Shown one piece after another: positions 18,094-26,104 of a stretch of DNA of 64,000 nucleotides. The stretch comes from Dokdonia sp. 4H-3-7-5. GTDB taxonomy: Bacteria > Bacteroidota > Bacteroidia > Flavobacteriales > Flavobacteriaceae. The notes beneath the pieces were generated by a model, which saw only the letters and a program-made list of their open reading frames with translations, was not told the DNA's origin and did no database searches. The position numbers were made by a program, and so were the translations under genes. Position 1 is the first letter of the stretch; each line of letters starts with the position of its first letter. Location of the stretch: the NCBI RefSeq assembly GCF_000212355.1, contig NC_015496.1, positions 558,001-622,000 of the forward strand, read 5' to 3'.

Positions 18094-18747
18094 ATGAAAA
18101 AATCAATTCTTTTTATTGCAGCATTTATTTTGATGTCTCCATTCCTTGTAGCTCAAACAAGCCTGTATGAAAACCCAGCGTTTGATGAAATTGCTAAGGA
18201 GCATAAAATTATCGCTATCGTACCATTTAAAACTCAGGTAAAGCTTAGACCTAGGCAAATGAAAGATATGACAGATGAGCAACTAAGCCGTCTTGAAAAA
18301 GCTGAAGGAGAGGGATTACAAACTGGTATGTTTTCTTGGTTTTTAAAGAGAAAAAAGAGAGGTAAACTCACAACATTAGAAATACAGCAACCTTCTAGAA
18401 CAAATGCTCTACTCAAAAAGGAAGGTATTGACTATGACAACATGTATGAATATACTACTGACGAACTTGCAAAAATTCTTGAAGTAGATGCAATCATATC
18501 TGGAGATTATGAAACTAACAAACCTATGAGCGAAGGAGCAAGCGTTGCACTTTCTTTACTAATAGGCTTTGGTGGTTCTACAAATAGTGCTATTGTAAAC
18601 ATGAACGTAAATAATGGAGCAGATGGCCAACTTTTATGGAACTACAACAAAAAAGTACGTGGTGGACTAGGTAGCTCTCCTGAAGACTTGGTAAATGTCT
18701 TAATGAGAAAAGCTTCAAGAAGACTTGCTTACACTAAGAAAGATTAA
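18094..18747 (+). CDS. exported protein of unknown function
   Basis: 217 residues with a signal peptide ending about residue 20 (MSPFLVAQ). A basic middle (LKRKKRGKLTTLEIQ) is followed by a region with ILEVDAIISGDYETNKPMSEG and ADGQLLWNYNKKVRGGLGS. The alternation of short strands and the 'sub-unit decides whether the gene product is already represented' style fold recall CsgG/TolB-N or GNA1162-like periplasmic lipoprotein components, but there is no lipobox and the similarity is weak. No neighbour suggests a role; it is flanked by oppositely oriented genes and ends at a shared terminator. Confidence 0.7.
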   Translation: MKKSILFIAAFILMSPFLVAQTSLYENPAFDEIAKEHKIIAIVPFKTQVKLRPRQMKDMTDEQLSRLEKAEGEGLQTGMFSWFLKRKKRGKLTTLEIQQPSRTNALLKKEGIDYDNMYEYTTDELAKILEVDAIISGDYETNKPMSEGASVALSLLIGFGGSTNSAIVNMNVNNGADGQLLWNYNKKVRGGLGSSPEDLVNVLMRKASRRLAYTKKD

Positions 18748-18770
18748 TCATTTCACTTTCCAAAAAGCAA

Positions 18771-18803
18771 AAAAAGGCTCAACATCATGTTGAGCCTTTT
18801 TTT
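18771..18803. terminator. bidirectional terminator at the end of the Phe/Tyr operon
   Basis: AAAAGGCTCAACA, TCA loop, TGTTGAGCCTTTTTTTT: ends both the plus-strand exported-protein gene and the minus-strand aromatic operon. Confidence 0.88.
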
Positions 18804-18824
18804 TATAAGTAACTATCTAAAATC

Positions 18825-19907
18825 TTACGACTTCGCCACTTTCTTCTGGTGATTTATAGACTCTTGGTGTACTGCTTTAAACACACGTAGTATAAACTCT
18901 TCACTTAGATTGTTTTGCTCTCCTTCTAGAATCATCTTACCTAGAATTTCATTCCACCTTTTAGTTTGTAAGATAGACACATTATTTTCTGCTTTAAGCT
19001 CTCCTATACTATCAGAGATTTTCATGCGCTTTCCTAAGCTTTCAATAAGCTGGTGATCTATCACGTCAATCTTAGTACGTAATGTGTTCAATTTATTATT
19101 GTACTCTACCTCTGTACCTTCTTCTTTACGGATTTTTAAATCCTTCATCATTTGTACGAGCGTAGCTGGTGTGATTTGCTGCGCAGCATCACTCCATGCA
19201 TTATCTGGATCATAATGCGTCTCTACCATGATACCATCATAGTTGAGATCAAGACCTGTCTGGCATAAATCATGAATAATATCACGACGTCCAGCAATGT
19301 GTGACGGATCAAGAATTAGAGGAAGATCTGGAAATTTATTTTGAAGATCAATCGCTATCTGCCATTCTGGATTATTTCTGTAACGTGTCTTTTCATACGT
19401 AGAGAAACCTCTGTGTATTACTCCTAGATTTTTAATATCCTGAGTATAAAAACGCTCTACCGCTCCTAACCATAGGGCTAGATCTGGATTTACTGGGTTT
19501 TTAATAAGTACCGTTTTATCCGTTCCTTTAAGAGCTTCTGCAATTTCTTGAACGATAAATGGAGATACTGTTGTACGAGCACCTATCCATAAGATATCGA
19601 TATCTGCTTCAAGAGCTAGATCTACGTGATTTGCATTTGCAACCTCTGTCGTAGTAAGCATTCCTGTTTCTTCTTTGGCTTTTTGTAACCATTTAAGTCC
19701 AAGTGCTCCTACTCCTTCAAAGTTTCCTGGACGCGTTCTAGGCTTCCAGATCCCTGCACGTAGTACTGTAGCATCTGTGTCTTTAAGTTGGTGAGCAATT
19801 TTAAGCACCTGCGCTTCCGTCTCTGCACTACAAGGTCCTGCAATTACAAGAGGGTGATCAAGGCCAAAAGCGTCTAACCAATTTCTAAGTTCTTTCTTAT
19901 TTTCCAT
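18825..19907 (-). CDS. bifunctional DAHP synthase / chorismate mutase (type II)
   Basis: About 360 residues from MENKKELRNWLDAFG; an in-frame ATG at 19964 would add 19 residues read partly from the palindrome and is unlikely. Residues 1-260 are a 3-deoxy-7-phosphoheptulonate synthase barrel: VIAGPCSAET, RAGIWKPRTRPGNFEG, KNPVNPDLALWLGA, DPSHIAGRRD. The last ~90 residues are an AroQ chorismate mutase (LNTLRTKIDVIDHQLIESLG, KMISDSIGELKAEN with catalytic Arg/Lys helices). It starts the shikimate pathway and also makes prephenate, so it belongs with pheA and tyrA. It is the last gene of the operon and ends at 18771-18803. Confidence 0.94.
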   Translation of the reverse strand: MENKKELRNWLDAFGLDHPLVIAGPCSAETEAQVLKIAHQLKDTDATVLRAGIWKPRTRPGNFEGVGALGLKWLQKAKEETGMLTTTEVANANHVDLALEADIDILWIGARTTVSPFIVQEIAEALKGTDKTVLIKNPVNPDLALWLGAVERFYTQDIKNLGVIHRGFSTYEKTRYRNNPEWQIAIDLQNKFPDLPLILDPSHIAGRRDIIHDLCQTGLDLNYDGIMVETHYDPDNAWSDAAQQITPATLVQMMKDLKIRKEEGTEVEYNNKLNTLRTKIDVIDHQLIESLGKRMKISDSIGELKAENNVSILQTKRWNEILGKMILEGEQNNLSEEFILRVFKAVHQESINHQKKVAKS

Positions 19908-19945
19908 AACATTTAATTTGTGCCGCTTCGGGCTTTTGATATTTA

Positions 19946-19961
19946 CGCTTTCGCGAAAGCG
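19946..19961. repeat. 16-bp palindrome between tyrA and the DAHP synthase gene
   Basis: Perfect copy starting 6 bp beyond the tyrA stop codon; inside the operon, so it is transcribed and can fold as a hairpin. Confidence 0.9.
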
Positions 19962-19966
19962 CAAAA

Positions 19967-20818
19967 CTATTTAATTCCGTTTAATATTTCCTTAATGTGG
20001 TTCGTGTTTTCCATCTCATCATGTACTCCTTGAAAATCGTCATTTTCTAAAAGCATTTTAAAATCGCTGAGATTTGCAATATATTCAGTTAACGTCTCTA
20101 AGACATTCTCTTTATTCTGTTTAAAAATTGAGGTCCATGTTACTGGGTTACTTTTTGCCAAACGTACGGTAGATGCAAATCCGCTGCCCGCCATGTCAAA
20201 AATATCACGCTCATTTTTCTCTTTTTGTATGACCGTCTTACCTAGCATAAATGCACTTATGTGTGAGAGGTGACTCACATATGCAATATGCTTATCATGA
20301 GACACCGGATCCATGTAGCGTATGCGCATGCCCATATTCTTAAATAGGTCGAGCACCTTTTCTTGCAGCTTAAAAGCTGTTTTCTCTACCTCGCATATAA
20401 TATTAGTCTTCCCATTATACAAGCCTGTAATCGCTGCACTAGGTCCAGAAAACTCGGTTCCTGCTATTGGGTGACATGCAAGAAAGTTGCGACGCCTAGG
20501 GTGTGATGCTACTACTTCACAAATTGCTTGCTTAGTAGAACCCATATCTACCACAATCGTATCTTCTCCTATATGATTAAGAACGTCTGGTAGTACATGA
20601 ATAGCAACATCTACTGGGATTGCTAGCACTACGAGGTCTGCTGTTTTAATATCTTCTAGTACGGCGCCTTTATCTATAAAACCTAATGACAATGCTTCGG
20701 CTACGTGGGCTTCACTTGCATCTATACCATAAATAGTTGCCGCAGGTTCTTGCTCGCGCAAATCTCGCGCAAATGATCCTCCTATAAGCCCCAACCCTAT
20801 GATGTAAATATCTTTCAT
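19967..20818 (-). CDS. tyrA: prephenate dehydrogenase
   Basis: 283 residues, monofunctional. Oxidatively decarboxylates prephenate to 4-hydroxyphenylpyruvate. The dinucleotide-binding motif GLGLIGGSFARD is at 8-19, and the catalytic segment around HPIAGTEFSGP (116-126) with its His is present, as is VSHLSHISAFMLG. No ACT domain, so feedback control, if any, is elsewhere. Third gene of the Phe/Tyr operon, 78 bp after the aminotransferase. Confidence 0.94.
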   Translation of the reverse strand: MKDIYIIGLGLIGGSFARDLREQEPAATIYGIDASEAHVAEALSLGFIDKGAVLEDIKTADLVVLAIPVDVAIHVLPDVLNHIGEDTIVVDMGSTKQAICEVVASHPRRRNFLACHPIAGTEFSGPSAAITGLYNGKTNIICEVEKTAFKLQEKVLDLFKNMGMRIRYMDPVSHDKHIAYVSHLSHISAFMLGKTVIQKEKNERDIFDMAGSGFASTVRLAKSNPVTWTSIFKQNKENVLETLTEYIANLSDFKMLLENDDFQGVHDEMENTNHIKEILNGIK

Positions 20819-20896
20819 TATCTAAATATTACTCTCTAATTACTCAAATTCAATGTCTTACCAACAAAAACACCTCATATCCAGCTATTAATTATC

Positions 20897-22039
20897 TTAA
20901 AATCTACGTATTGCTTCTTTAATTTCTTCTTCTTTTACACAAAGACTAAACCTGATGTATCCTTTCCCCATCGTTCCAAAAATGGTTCCTGGTGTGATAA
21001 AAATGAATTTCTCCAGTAAGATGTTATCTATAAAGGCTTCGGCATCGATTCCTTCTGGCAGTTTTGCCCAGACAAATAATCCTACAGCATCTCTGTCGTA
21101 TGTACAACCTAACCTTTCGGCAAGCTCATAAACTAGTTTACGGCGGCGTCCATAAATGGTATTGATATGCTCAAACCAGTCATCTCCTAAGCCTAAGGCT
21201 GCTACAGCTCCTTTCTGTATGCCGTAAAACATACCGCTATCCATATTAGATTTTACACGCAATACGTGTCCTATATTTTCGGCGCTTCCTAGTACCATTC
21301 CCACACGCCATCCGGACATATTGAAAGTCTTACTAAGACTGTTAAGTTCTAGGGCTACTTCAGACGCTCCTGGAACTGCTAGCAGTGATTGCGGATTGTC
21401 ATTAAGTACAAAACTATATGGGTTGTCGTTAATTACTAGTATGTGTTGCGCTTTCGCGAAAGCGATCAATTCTTCAAAAAAACCATCTGGCACCTTAGTC
21501 CCAGTAGGCATGTGAGGATAATTTACCCACATTATCTTTACACCTGAAAGATCTTGAGCAGCCAGTGCTTTTAAGTCTGGCAACCATCCGTTCTCCTCAT
21601 TAAGATCGTATGTAATTGCTTCTGCCTCCACAAGTCTCGTTACCGCAGCATAACTAGGGTATCCAGGATTAGGAAAAAGGACTTTATCACCAGGATTTAA
21701 AAATGCCATCGAGATGTGCATAATCCCTTCCTTAGAACCCATAAGTGGCAATATCTCAGTGTCTGGATTTGCGATTACTCCATATTGCTTTTTGTAGAAA
21801 TCTGCCATGGCTCCTCGCAACTCAGGAATACCAGTATAACTCTGGTACTGGTGAGCCACACTATCATGTAATCCTTTGAGCATAGCTGCAACGGCTGCCG
21901 GAGGCGCCGGCATATCTGGACTTCCTATTCCCATATTGATCACAGGATGACCGTCTGCAATGAGTGCGCGAACTTCCTTTAGCTTTCGCGAAAAGTAGTA
22001 TTCCTTGGTTTCCTGTAACCTATTTGCTGGTTGCATCAT
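20897..22039 (-). CDS. class I/II aminotransferase of the aromatic operon
   Basis: 380 residues. PLP fold-I enzyme with NMGIGSPDMPAPP at the start, Tyr/Asn/Asp ligands around NYPHMPTG and NDNPYSF, and the Schiff-base Lys237 in LNSLSKTFNMSGWRVG. Placed between prephenate dehydratase and prephenate dehydrogenase, it most likely makes Phe and Tyr from their keto acids; sequence resembles the LL-DAP/aspartate aminotransferase-like subgroup, so this is inference from context. Its start overlaps the pheA 3' end by 20 bp. The 16-bp palindrome encodes AFAKA (193-197) inside the gene, a segment that is AFAK-like in many relatives. Confidence 0.86.
   Translation of the reverse strand: MMQPANRLQETKEYYFSRKLKEVRALIADGHPVINMGIGSPDMPAPPAAVAAMLKGLHDSVAHQYQSYTGIPELRGAMADFYKKQYGVIANPDTEILPLMGSKEGIMHISMAFLNPGDKVLFPNPGYPSYAAVTRLVEAEAITYDLNEENGWLPDLKALAAQDLSGVKIMWVNYPHMPTGTKVPDGFFEELIAFAKAQHILVINDNPYSFVLNDNPQSLLAVPGASEVALELNSLSKTFNMSGWRVGMVLGSAENIGHVLRVKSNMDSGMFYGIQKGAVAALGLGDDWFEHINTIYGRRRKLVYELAERLGCTYDRDAVGLFVWAKLPEGIDAEAFIDNILLEKFIFITPGTIFGTMGKGYIRFSLCVKEEEIKEAIRRF
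21449..21464. repeat. 16-bp palindrome inside the aromatic aminotransferase gene
   Basis: Perfect copy read as GCT TTC GCG AAA GCG (AFAKA); a degenerate copy, CTTTCGCGAAAAG, lies at 21983-21995 in the same gene. Confidence 0.9.
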
Positions 22040-22853
22040 GCTTTCTGTTTTTGTAGGCTCCTAGTACTTTAAAGTCATTTGCCATGATCTCTAGTAATTG
22101 TACTGCCTTATTAAAGCTTTCTATTTTTTCAAAAGTTACATCTACAAAAAATGCATATTTCCACGGCTTCTCGATAATAGGCATGGACTGAATTTTTGTG
22201 AGATTCATCTTGCAATCACTCAGCACATTTAATATTGCCGCAAGACTACCACGCTTATGATCTGCCGAAAATCTTAGAGATGCCTTATCGATTACACCTT
22301 CTACTTGTTTTTTATCCTTATTTAAAATAAAGAATCGGGTTGCATTCTCATTAATAGTCTGGATAGACGCTTGTAAAATATTTAGTTTATAAATACTAGC
22401 TGCAACTGTACTTGCTATAGCTCCTATTCCTTGTAATTGCTTTTCTTGTATCTCTCTGGCTACGCCTGCGGTATCTGTATCTTCTACAAGCTTGATGTCT
22501 GGGTAGTTTCTAAAAAACTCACGACATTGTAAGATTGCCATAGGGTGTGACCACACTTCTTTTATATCTTCTATTCCTTGACCTGGTAGCGCCATTAACT
22601 GGTGCTGGATGTCAAGGTAAAACTCTCCTTCTATGTGCAAATCATGTTTATCTAGTAATGCGTAGTTAGGGAGTATTGACCCTGCGATACTATTTTCTAT
22701 AGCCATTACAGCATCTTGTACTTCACCTTCTACTAGTGCGTCTACTAGTCTAGGAAAAGACATGCACTCCACCACAGCAACGTCTGTCCCAAAAAATTCT
22801 TGAGCTACCTTGTGATGAAATGATCCTTGTACGCCTTGTATTGCTACTTTCAT
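22020..22853 (-). CDS. pheA: prephenate dehydratase
   Basis: 277 residues. Converts prephenate to phenylpyruvate. Periplasmic-binding-like catalytic domain (1-180) with VQGVQGSFHHKVAQEFF and the NATRFFIL (TRF) motif; C-terminal ACT domain (~195-277) with GSLAAILNVLSDCKMNLTKIQSMP, the Phe-binding region, so feedback inhibition by Phe is expected. No fused chorismate mutase; that activity is on the DAHP synthase at the operon's end. First structural gene of the operon; the transcription attenuator ends only 8 nt upstream of its ATG. Confidence 0.95.
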   Translation of the reverse strand: MKVAIQGVQGSFHHKVAQEFFGTDVAVVECMSFPRLVDALVEGEVQDAVMAIENSIAGSILPNYALLDKHDLHIEGEFYLDIQHQLMALPGQGIEDIKEVWSHPMAILQCREFFRNYPDIKLVEDTDTAGVAREIQEKQLQGIGAIASTVAASIYKLNILQASIQTINENATRFFILNKDKKQVEGVIDKASLRFSADHKRGSLAAILNVLSDCKMNLTKIQSMPIIEKPWKYAFFVDVTFEKIESFNKAVQLLEIMANDFKVLGAYKNRKHDATSK

Positions 22854-22861
22854 AATTGTGC

Positions 22862-22895
22862 AAAAAAAAAGCCCTGATAAAATTTATCAGGACTT
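22862..22895 (-). terminator. attenuator terminator of the Phe/Tyr operon leader
   Basis: Read on the minus strand: AAGTCCTGATAA, ATT loop, TTATCAGGGCTT, then a T tract (12-bp stem with one G-U pair, T tract 22862-22872). It lies between the leader peptide and pheA, so transcription through it decides expression of the four structural genes. Its left arm is also part of the antiterminator. Confidence 0.9.
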
Positions 22896-22941
22896 ATTGA
22901 AATATTGAGTGTTATTAAATTAGCACAATATCAATCCTGAT
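22886..22941 (-). promoter_or_regulatory. antiterminator hairpin of the Phe/Tyr attenuator
   Basis: ATCAGGA-TTGA-TATTG (22941-22926) pairs with CAATA-TCAA-TCCTGAT (22907-22886), 16 bp in three blocks with small bulges. The left arm is the end of the leader peptide coding region; the right arm overlaps the terminator's left arm, so the two folds exclude each other. Confidence 0.85.
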
Positions 22942-23000
22942 CTCTTCCCATAAAAGAAGAAATAGAAAAAATTGTTCCAATAATAAACGTTTGATAACAT
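22920..23000 (-). CDS. Phe/Tyr leader peptide (attenuator control)
   Basis: A 26-codon ORF, ATG at 22998-23000, stop TAA at 22920-22922, whose middle reads YYWNNFFYFFFY: five Phe, four Tyr and one Trp, mostly consecutive. It precedes antiterminator and terminator structures directly upstream of pheA. The design is the classical one: when charged tRNA-Phe or tRNA-Tyr is short the ribosome stalls on the run, leaving the antiterminator arm (22926-22941, coding the last six codons) free to pair; when both are plentiful the ribosome reaches the stop, covers that arm and the terminator forms. The peptide has no other recognisable role and was not among the long ORFs. Confidence 0.88.
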   Translation of the reverse strand: MLSNVYYWNNFFYFFFYGKRSGLILC

Positions 23001-23017
23001 GTTGAATTATTTGACTG

Positions 23018-23047
23018 CTAAAGTAGAAAAAATATCTAATGAGCCAA
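23018..23047 (-). promoter_or_regulatory. promoter of the Phe/Tyr operon leader
   Basis: On the minus strand, TTG (23045-23047), 19-nt spacer, TACTTTAG (23018-23025), one mismatch to TAnnTTTG. Transcription would start near 23012, giving about 12 nt before the leader peptide ATG. Confidence 0.6.
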
Positions 23048-23247
23048 TTTATTTATATCCTTTTATGAAATATTTTTTATTAAGCGTACATTTTGAGGAA
23101 TTATCAATGAAAGACTTATAAACTAATGAAAATGAGAATATGGTGTAGACCTATATCTAAAAATCTCTCTAGCTTAAATGATCATCACACTTTTAAATAT
23201 TTCCTCCCGTTATCAATTCTTACATTTACAGTATAAAATACTCCTTT

Positions 23248-24141
23248 ATGTCCATTATAGTAACAGACATCACAAAAATATATGGTAAGCAAAAAGCGCT
23301 TGATGATATTTCTTTTTCCTTACAAAAAGGTGAGATCGTTGGCTTTTTGGGTCCTAACGGTGCTGGCAAGAGTACATTGATGAAAATACTCACCACCTAC
23401 CTTGCTCCTACGGCTGGGACGGCAACAGTGCATAACCACGACACAAAAAGTAATGTGCAAGAAGTGCGTCGTGCTGTGGGATACTTACCAGAACATAACC
23501 CACTATATGTGGAAATGTATGTGCGAGAATACCTTGCCTTTAATGCAGGAATTTATAAAGTTTCTAAAGAACGTATAGAAGAAGTAATTACCCTCACAGG
23601 ACTCATCTCTGAGGCGCATAAGAAAATAAGCCAACTATCAAAAGGCTATAGGCAACGTGTAGGTCTTGCTACAGCTTTATTACACGACCCAGAAGTTTTG
23701 ATACTAGATGAGCCCACTACGGGACTAGATCCTAATCAATTATTAGACATTAGGAATCTCATTAAAGATATAGGCAAGAAAAAGACGATATTGATGAGTA
23801 CGCACATCATGCAAGAGGTAGAAGCCATTTGTGATCGTGTGATTATTATAAATAAGGGAACTATTGTAGCCGACAAAAAAATGACAGAGCTACGTGATGG
23901 ACAGAAACAAATAGTCATTGCCGAATTTGATTATCGCGTAGAAGAAATAGCATTGAGCAGACTAGATAAAGTAGCCACTGTAAAAAACACTACAGGATTT
24001 GTTTATGAAATCACCTTTAATGCTCAAGAAGATATGAGAGCAAAGGTTTTTGACTTTGCTCATGATAATGACCTTAAAATTTTACAACTCAATCAAAAGA
24101 ATGTAAGTCTAGAAGATTTATTTACAGAGCTCACTTCTTGA
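23248..24141 (+). CDS. gldA: gliding motility ABC transporter ATP-binding subunit GldA
   Basis: 297 residues, the GldA length. Walker A GPNGAGKST (35-43), Q-loop region RRAVGYLPEHNPLY, signature LSKGYRQR, Walker B VLILDEPTTGLD and the H-loop STHIMQEVE are all intact. GldA is the ATPase that with GldF and GldG forms a transporter needed for gliding in Flavobacterium johnsoniae; the permease genes are not in this window, so the annotation rests on similarity to GldA and the taxon. A plain ABC-2 ATPase remains possible. Confidence 0.85.
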   Translation: MSIIVTDITKIYGKQKALDDISFSLQKGEIVGFLGPNGAGKSTLMKILTTYLAPTAGTATVHNHDTKSNVQEVRRAVGYLPEHNPLYVEMYVREYLAFNAGIYKVSKERIEEVITLTGLISEAHKKISQLSKGYRQRVGLATALLHDPEVLILDEPTTGLDPNQLLDIRNLIKDIGKKKTILMSTHIMQEVEAICDRVIIINKGTIVADKKMTELRDGQKQIVIAEFDYRVEEIALSRLDKVATVKNTTGFVYEITFNAQEDMRAKVFDFAHDNDLKILQLNQKNVSLEDLFTELTS

Positions 24142-24285
24142 TTAAAGAGTCCAATAAGCTGTTTATAACCCCATTAATCTTATTGTTTTCTTAATTTTGT
24201 TTAATTAATTATTAAATAAATTAAACAAACATATCTTAAGATGTAACTTTACGGTTATAGGAAAAAAACCAAAAAATAATCAGCT

Positions 24286-25128
24286 ATGACACAAGAACTA
24301 GGGAATGCCAATTTCGAAAATTTCATTGGAGCTACAGAAGGATTTTCTGAAATTGCTTATCAATTTACATCACATATTCTTACGTTAGGGTACGCAGTGA
24401 TGCTTGCAGGATTACTATACTTTATTCTTACTATCAAAAACGTAGATAAAAAATTCCAAATGTCGAACATATTATCGGCTGTGGTAATGGTATCGGCATT
24501 TTTGCTATTATATGCTCAGGCACAAAACTGGACATCAAGTTTTACCTTTAATGAAGAAGTAGGAAGATATTTTTTAGATCCGAGTGGTGATCTATTTAAT
24601 AACGGATATCGCTATCTCAACTGGCTCATCGATGTACCTATGCTTCTCTTTCAAATTCTATTTGTAGTAAGTTTAACTACTTCAAAATTTAGCTCTGTAC
24701 GTAACCAATTCTGGTTTTCTGGTGCGATGATGATTATTACTGGGTACATTGGACAGTTTTATGAGGTAAGTAACTTGACTGCCTTTTTAGTATGGGGAGC
24801 TATTTCATCTGCTTTTTTCTTTCATATTTTATGGGTTATGAAGAAGGTAATTAATGAAGGAAAAGAGGGAATTTCCCCAGCAGGACAAAAAATACTTTCT
24901 AACATCTGGATCTTATTTTTAATCTCATGGTTCTTATATCCAGGAGCTTATTTAATGCCATACTTAACAGGAGTAGATGGATTTTTATACAGTGAAGACG
25001 GTGTGATGGCACGACAACTCGTATATACAATTGCAGATGTATGTTCTAAAGTAATATACGGTGTACTATTAGGTAACCTTGCAATTACACTAAGTAAAAA
25101 CAAAGAGTTGGTTGAAGCAAATAGCTAA
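24286..25128 (+). CDS. light-driven sodium-pumping rhodopsin (NDQ type, KR2-like)
   Basis: 280 residues, seven membrane helices. The helix-C motif is N112, D116, Q123 (RYLNWLIDVPMLLFQ, with R109), the NDQ signature of Na+-pumping rhodopsins rather than the DTE/DTD of proton pumps. His30 and Asp251, important for KR2 oligomer contacts and Na+ release/uptake, and Lys255 in DVCSKVIYG, which binds retinal, are in place. Numbering coincides with KR2, and I recall the sequence as nearly identical to it. Exports Na+ (H+ when Na+ is absent) upon illumination, adding to the sodium gradient of a marine bacterium. It has its own terminator downstream; retinal-synthesis genes are not in the window. Upstream sequence 24180-24240 is extremely AT rich. 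Confidence 0.97.
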   Translation: MTQELGNANFENFIGATEGFSEIAYQFTSHILTLGYAVMLAGLLYFILTIKNVDKKFQMSNILSAVVMVSAFLLLYAQAQNWTSSFTFNEEVGRYFLDPSGDLFNNGYRYLNWLIDVPMLLFQILFVVSLTTSKFSSVRNQFWFSGAMMIITGYIGQFYEVSNLTAFLVWGAISSAFFFHILWVMKKVINEGKEGISPAGQKILSNIWILFLISWFLYPGAYLMPYLTGVDGFLYSEDGVMARQLVYTIADVCSKVIYGVLLGNLAITLSKNKELVEANS

Positions 25129-25161
25129 TTATAAAGAGTAACTCAAAACATCAACAACATT

Positions 25162-25209
25162 AAAATCACGCTAATCGGTATTACCCATACCCTTTAACGT
25201 GATTTTTTT
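25162..25209 (+). terminator. terminator after the sodium-pump rhodopsin gene
   Basis: AAATCACGCTAA and TTAACGTGATTT, with one G-U pair, form an 11-12-bp stem around a 19-nt loop, followed by a T run. Confidence 0.75.
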
Positions 25210-25305
25210 GATATACAAACACTTGATAATTCTATAATTGCAATTAAAAAACTAACACTAAAAGGTCTTATTTACAGAAATGGCTGTAAATTAAGCGTCA
25301 ACTGT

Positions 25306-25334
25306 TTGATAATACAAAGAATAATGTATCTTTG
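25306..25334 (+). promoter_or_regulatory. promoter of rpsO
   Basis: TTG (25306-25308, within TTTG), 18-nt spacer, TATCTTTG (25327-25334): an exact match to the Bacteroidota -33/-7 consensus. The short leader then holds a TGATAG-AGACG-CTATCA hairpin (~25340-25356), a possible S15 autoregulation element. Confidence 0.8.
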
Positions 25335-25387
25335 CACGCTGATAGAGACGCTATCAATACATGAATTTCATTTAAAATAATACTGGA

Positions 25388-25657
25388 ATGTATTTAACAA
25401 AAGAACAAAAGCAAGAGCTTTTTGCAAAACACGGTAAAGGAAAGCACGATACAGGATCTGCTGAAGGTCAAATCGCAATCTTTACACAACGTATCTCACA
25501 CTTATCAAACCACCTGAAAACAAATCGTAAAGATTATGTTACAGAGCGTTCACTAGTAATGCTAGTAGGTAAGCGTCGTTCATTACTTGATTACTTAATC
25601 AAGAAAGACATTTTACGTTACAGAGCTATTATTAAGGAACTAGGTATCCGTAAATAA
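25388..25657 (+). CDS. rpsO: 30S ribosomal protein S15
   Basis: 89 residues, normal size. Conserved features: GKGKHDTGSAEGQIAIFTQRI, HLKTNRKDY and LVGKRRSLLDYL, which contact 16S rRNA helix 22 and the central domain. Placed before pnp, as in many bacteria, though a terminator and ~430 bp separate them here. Confidence 0.97.
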   Translation: MYLTKEQKQELFAKHGKGKHDTGSAEGQIAIFTQRISHLSNHLKTNRKDYVTERSLVMLVGKRRSLLDYLIKKDILRYRAIIKELGIRK

Positions 25658-25666
25658 CAATTTTTT

Positions 25667-25694
25667 AAAAAGGGAGCCTCACGGCTCCCTTTTT
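25667..25694 (+). terminator. terminator after rpsO
   Basis: AAAAAGGGAGCC, TCAC loop, GGCTCCCTTTTT; 12-bp perfect stem. Confidence 0.9.
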
Positions 25695-25755
25695 CTATAT
25701 ATTGAATACCGATGTTTTGAGAGATACGCTTTCGCGAAATTTCAAAACGGATCAC

Positions 25756-25816
25756 ATTCTGAAAATACAGTACTACTAAACTGTAATGGTTAGTTACTAA
25801 AATTTTCAGATTTTTG
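25756..25816 (+). other. multi-stem structure in the rpsO-pnp intergenic region
   Basis: TCTGAAAAT (25758) and ATTTTCAGA (25802) form an outer stem; inside are TACAGT/ACTGTA (25766-25785) and TTAGT-T-ACTAA, giving a three-way-junction-like layout followed by TTTTT. Two incomplete palindrome copies flank the area (TACGCTTTCGCGAAAT at 25725, TTTTCGCGAAAGCG at 26027). Nothing coding is seen in 25695-26104. Confidence 0.4.
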
Positions 25817-26104
25817 CCTCAAGGTAAAACATATTACATAAGTCCTTTTGTATGATTACACATCATAACAAAACGGCAGAGAAAGCTTTCACAGCTAGTT
25901 TTTCATTGGTGTCAGATTTTTGGGAAGTAACTACCCTTTAATCATCCCGTATCTTTTTGCAGATACATCAACTACACAACGCAACGACACATGGAATACC
26001 CACGAAGGGTATTCTACCATTAACAATTTTCGCGAAAGCGGGATTACAATAATCCTTTGCACGTGGGAATATCTCGACATAGATCGAGGTGAAAAACAAA
26101 TTTT

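Noticed and set aside
19908-19964. Longer start of the DAHP synthase-chorismate mutase
   Set aside because: The added residues (RFRESV...) come from the palindrome; the conserved start is MENKKELRNW.
24286-25128. Proton-pumping proteorhodopsin
   Set aside because: Helix C has N112/D116/Q123, not Asp/Thr/Glu, so it belongs to the sodium pumps.
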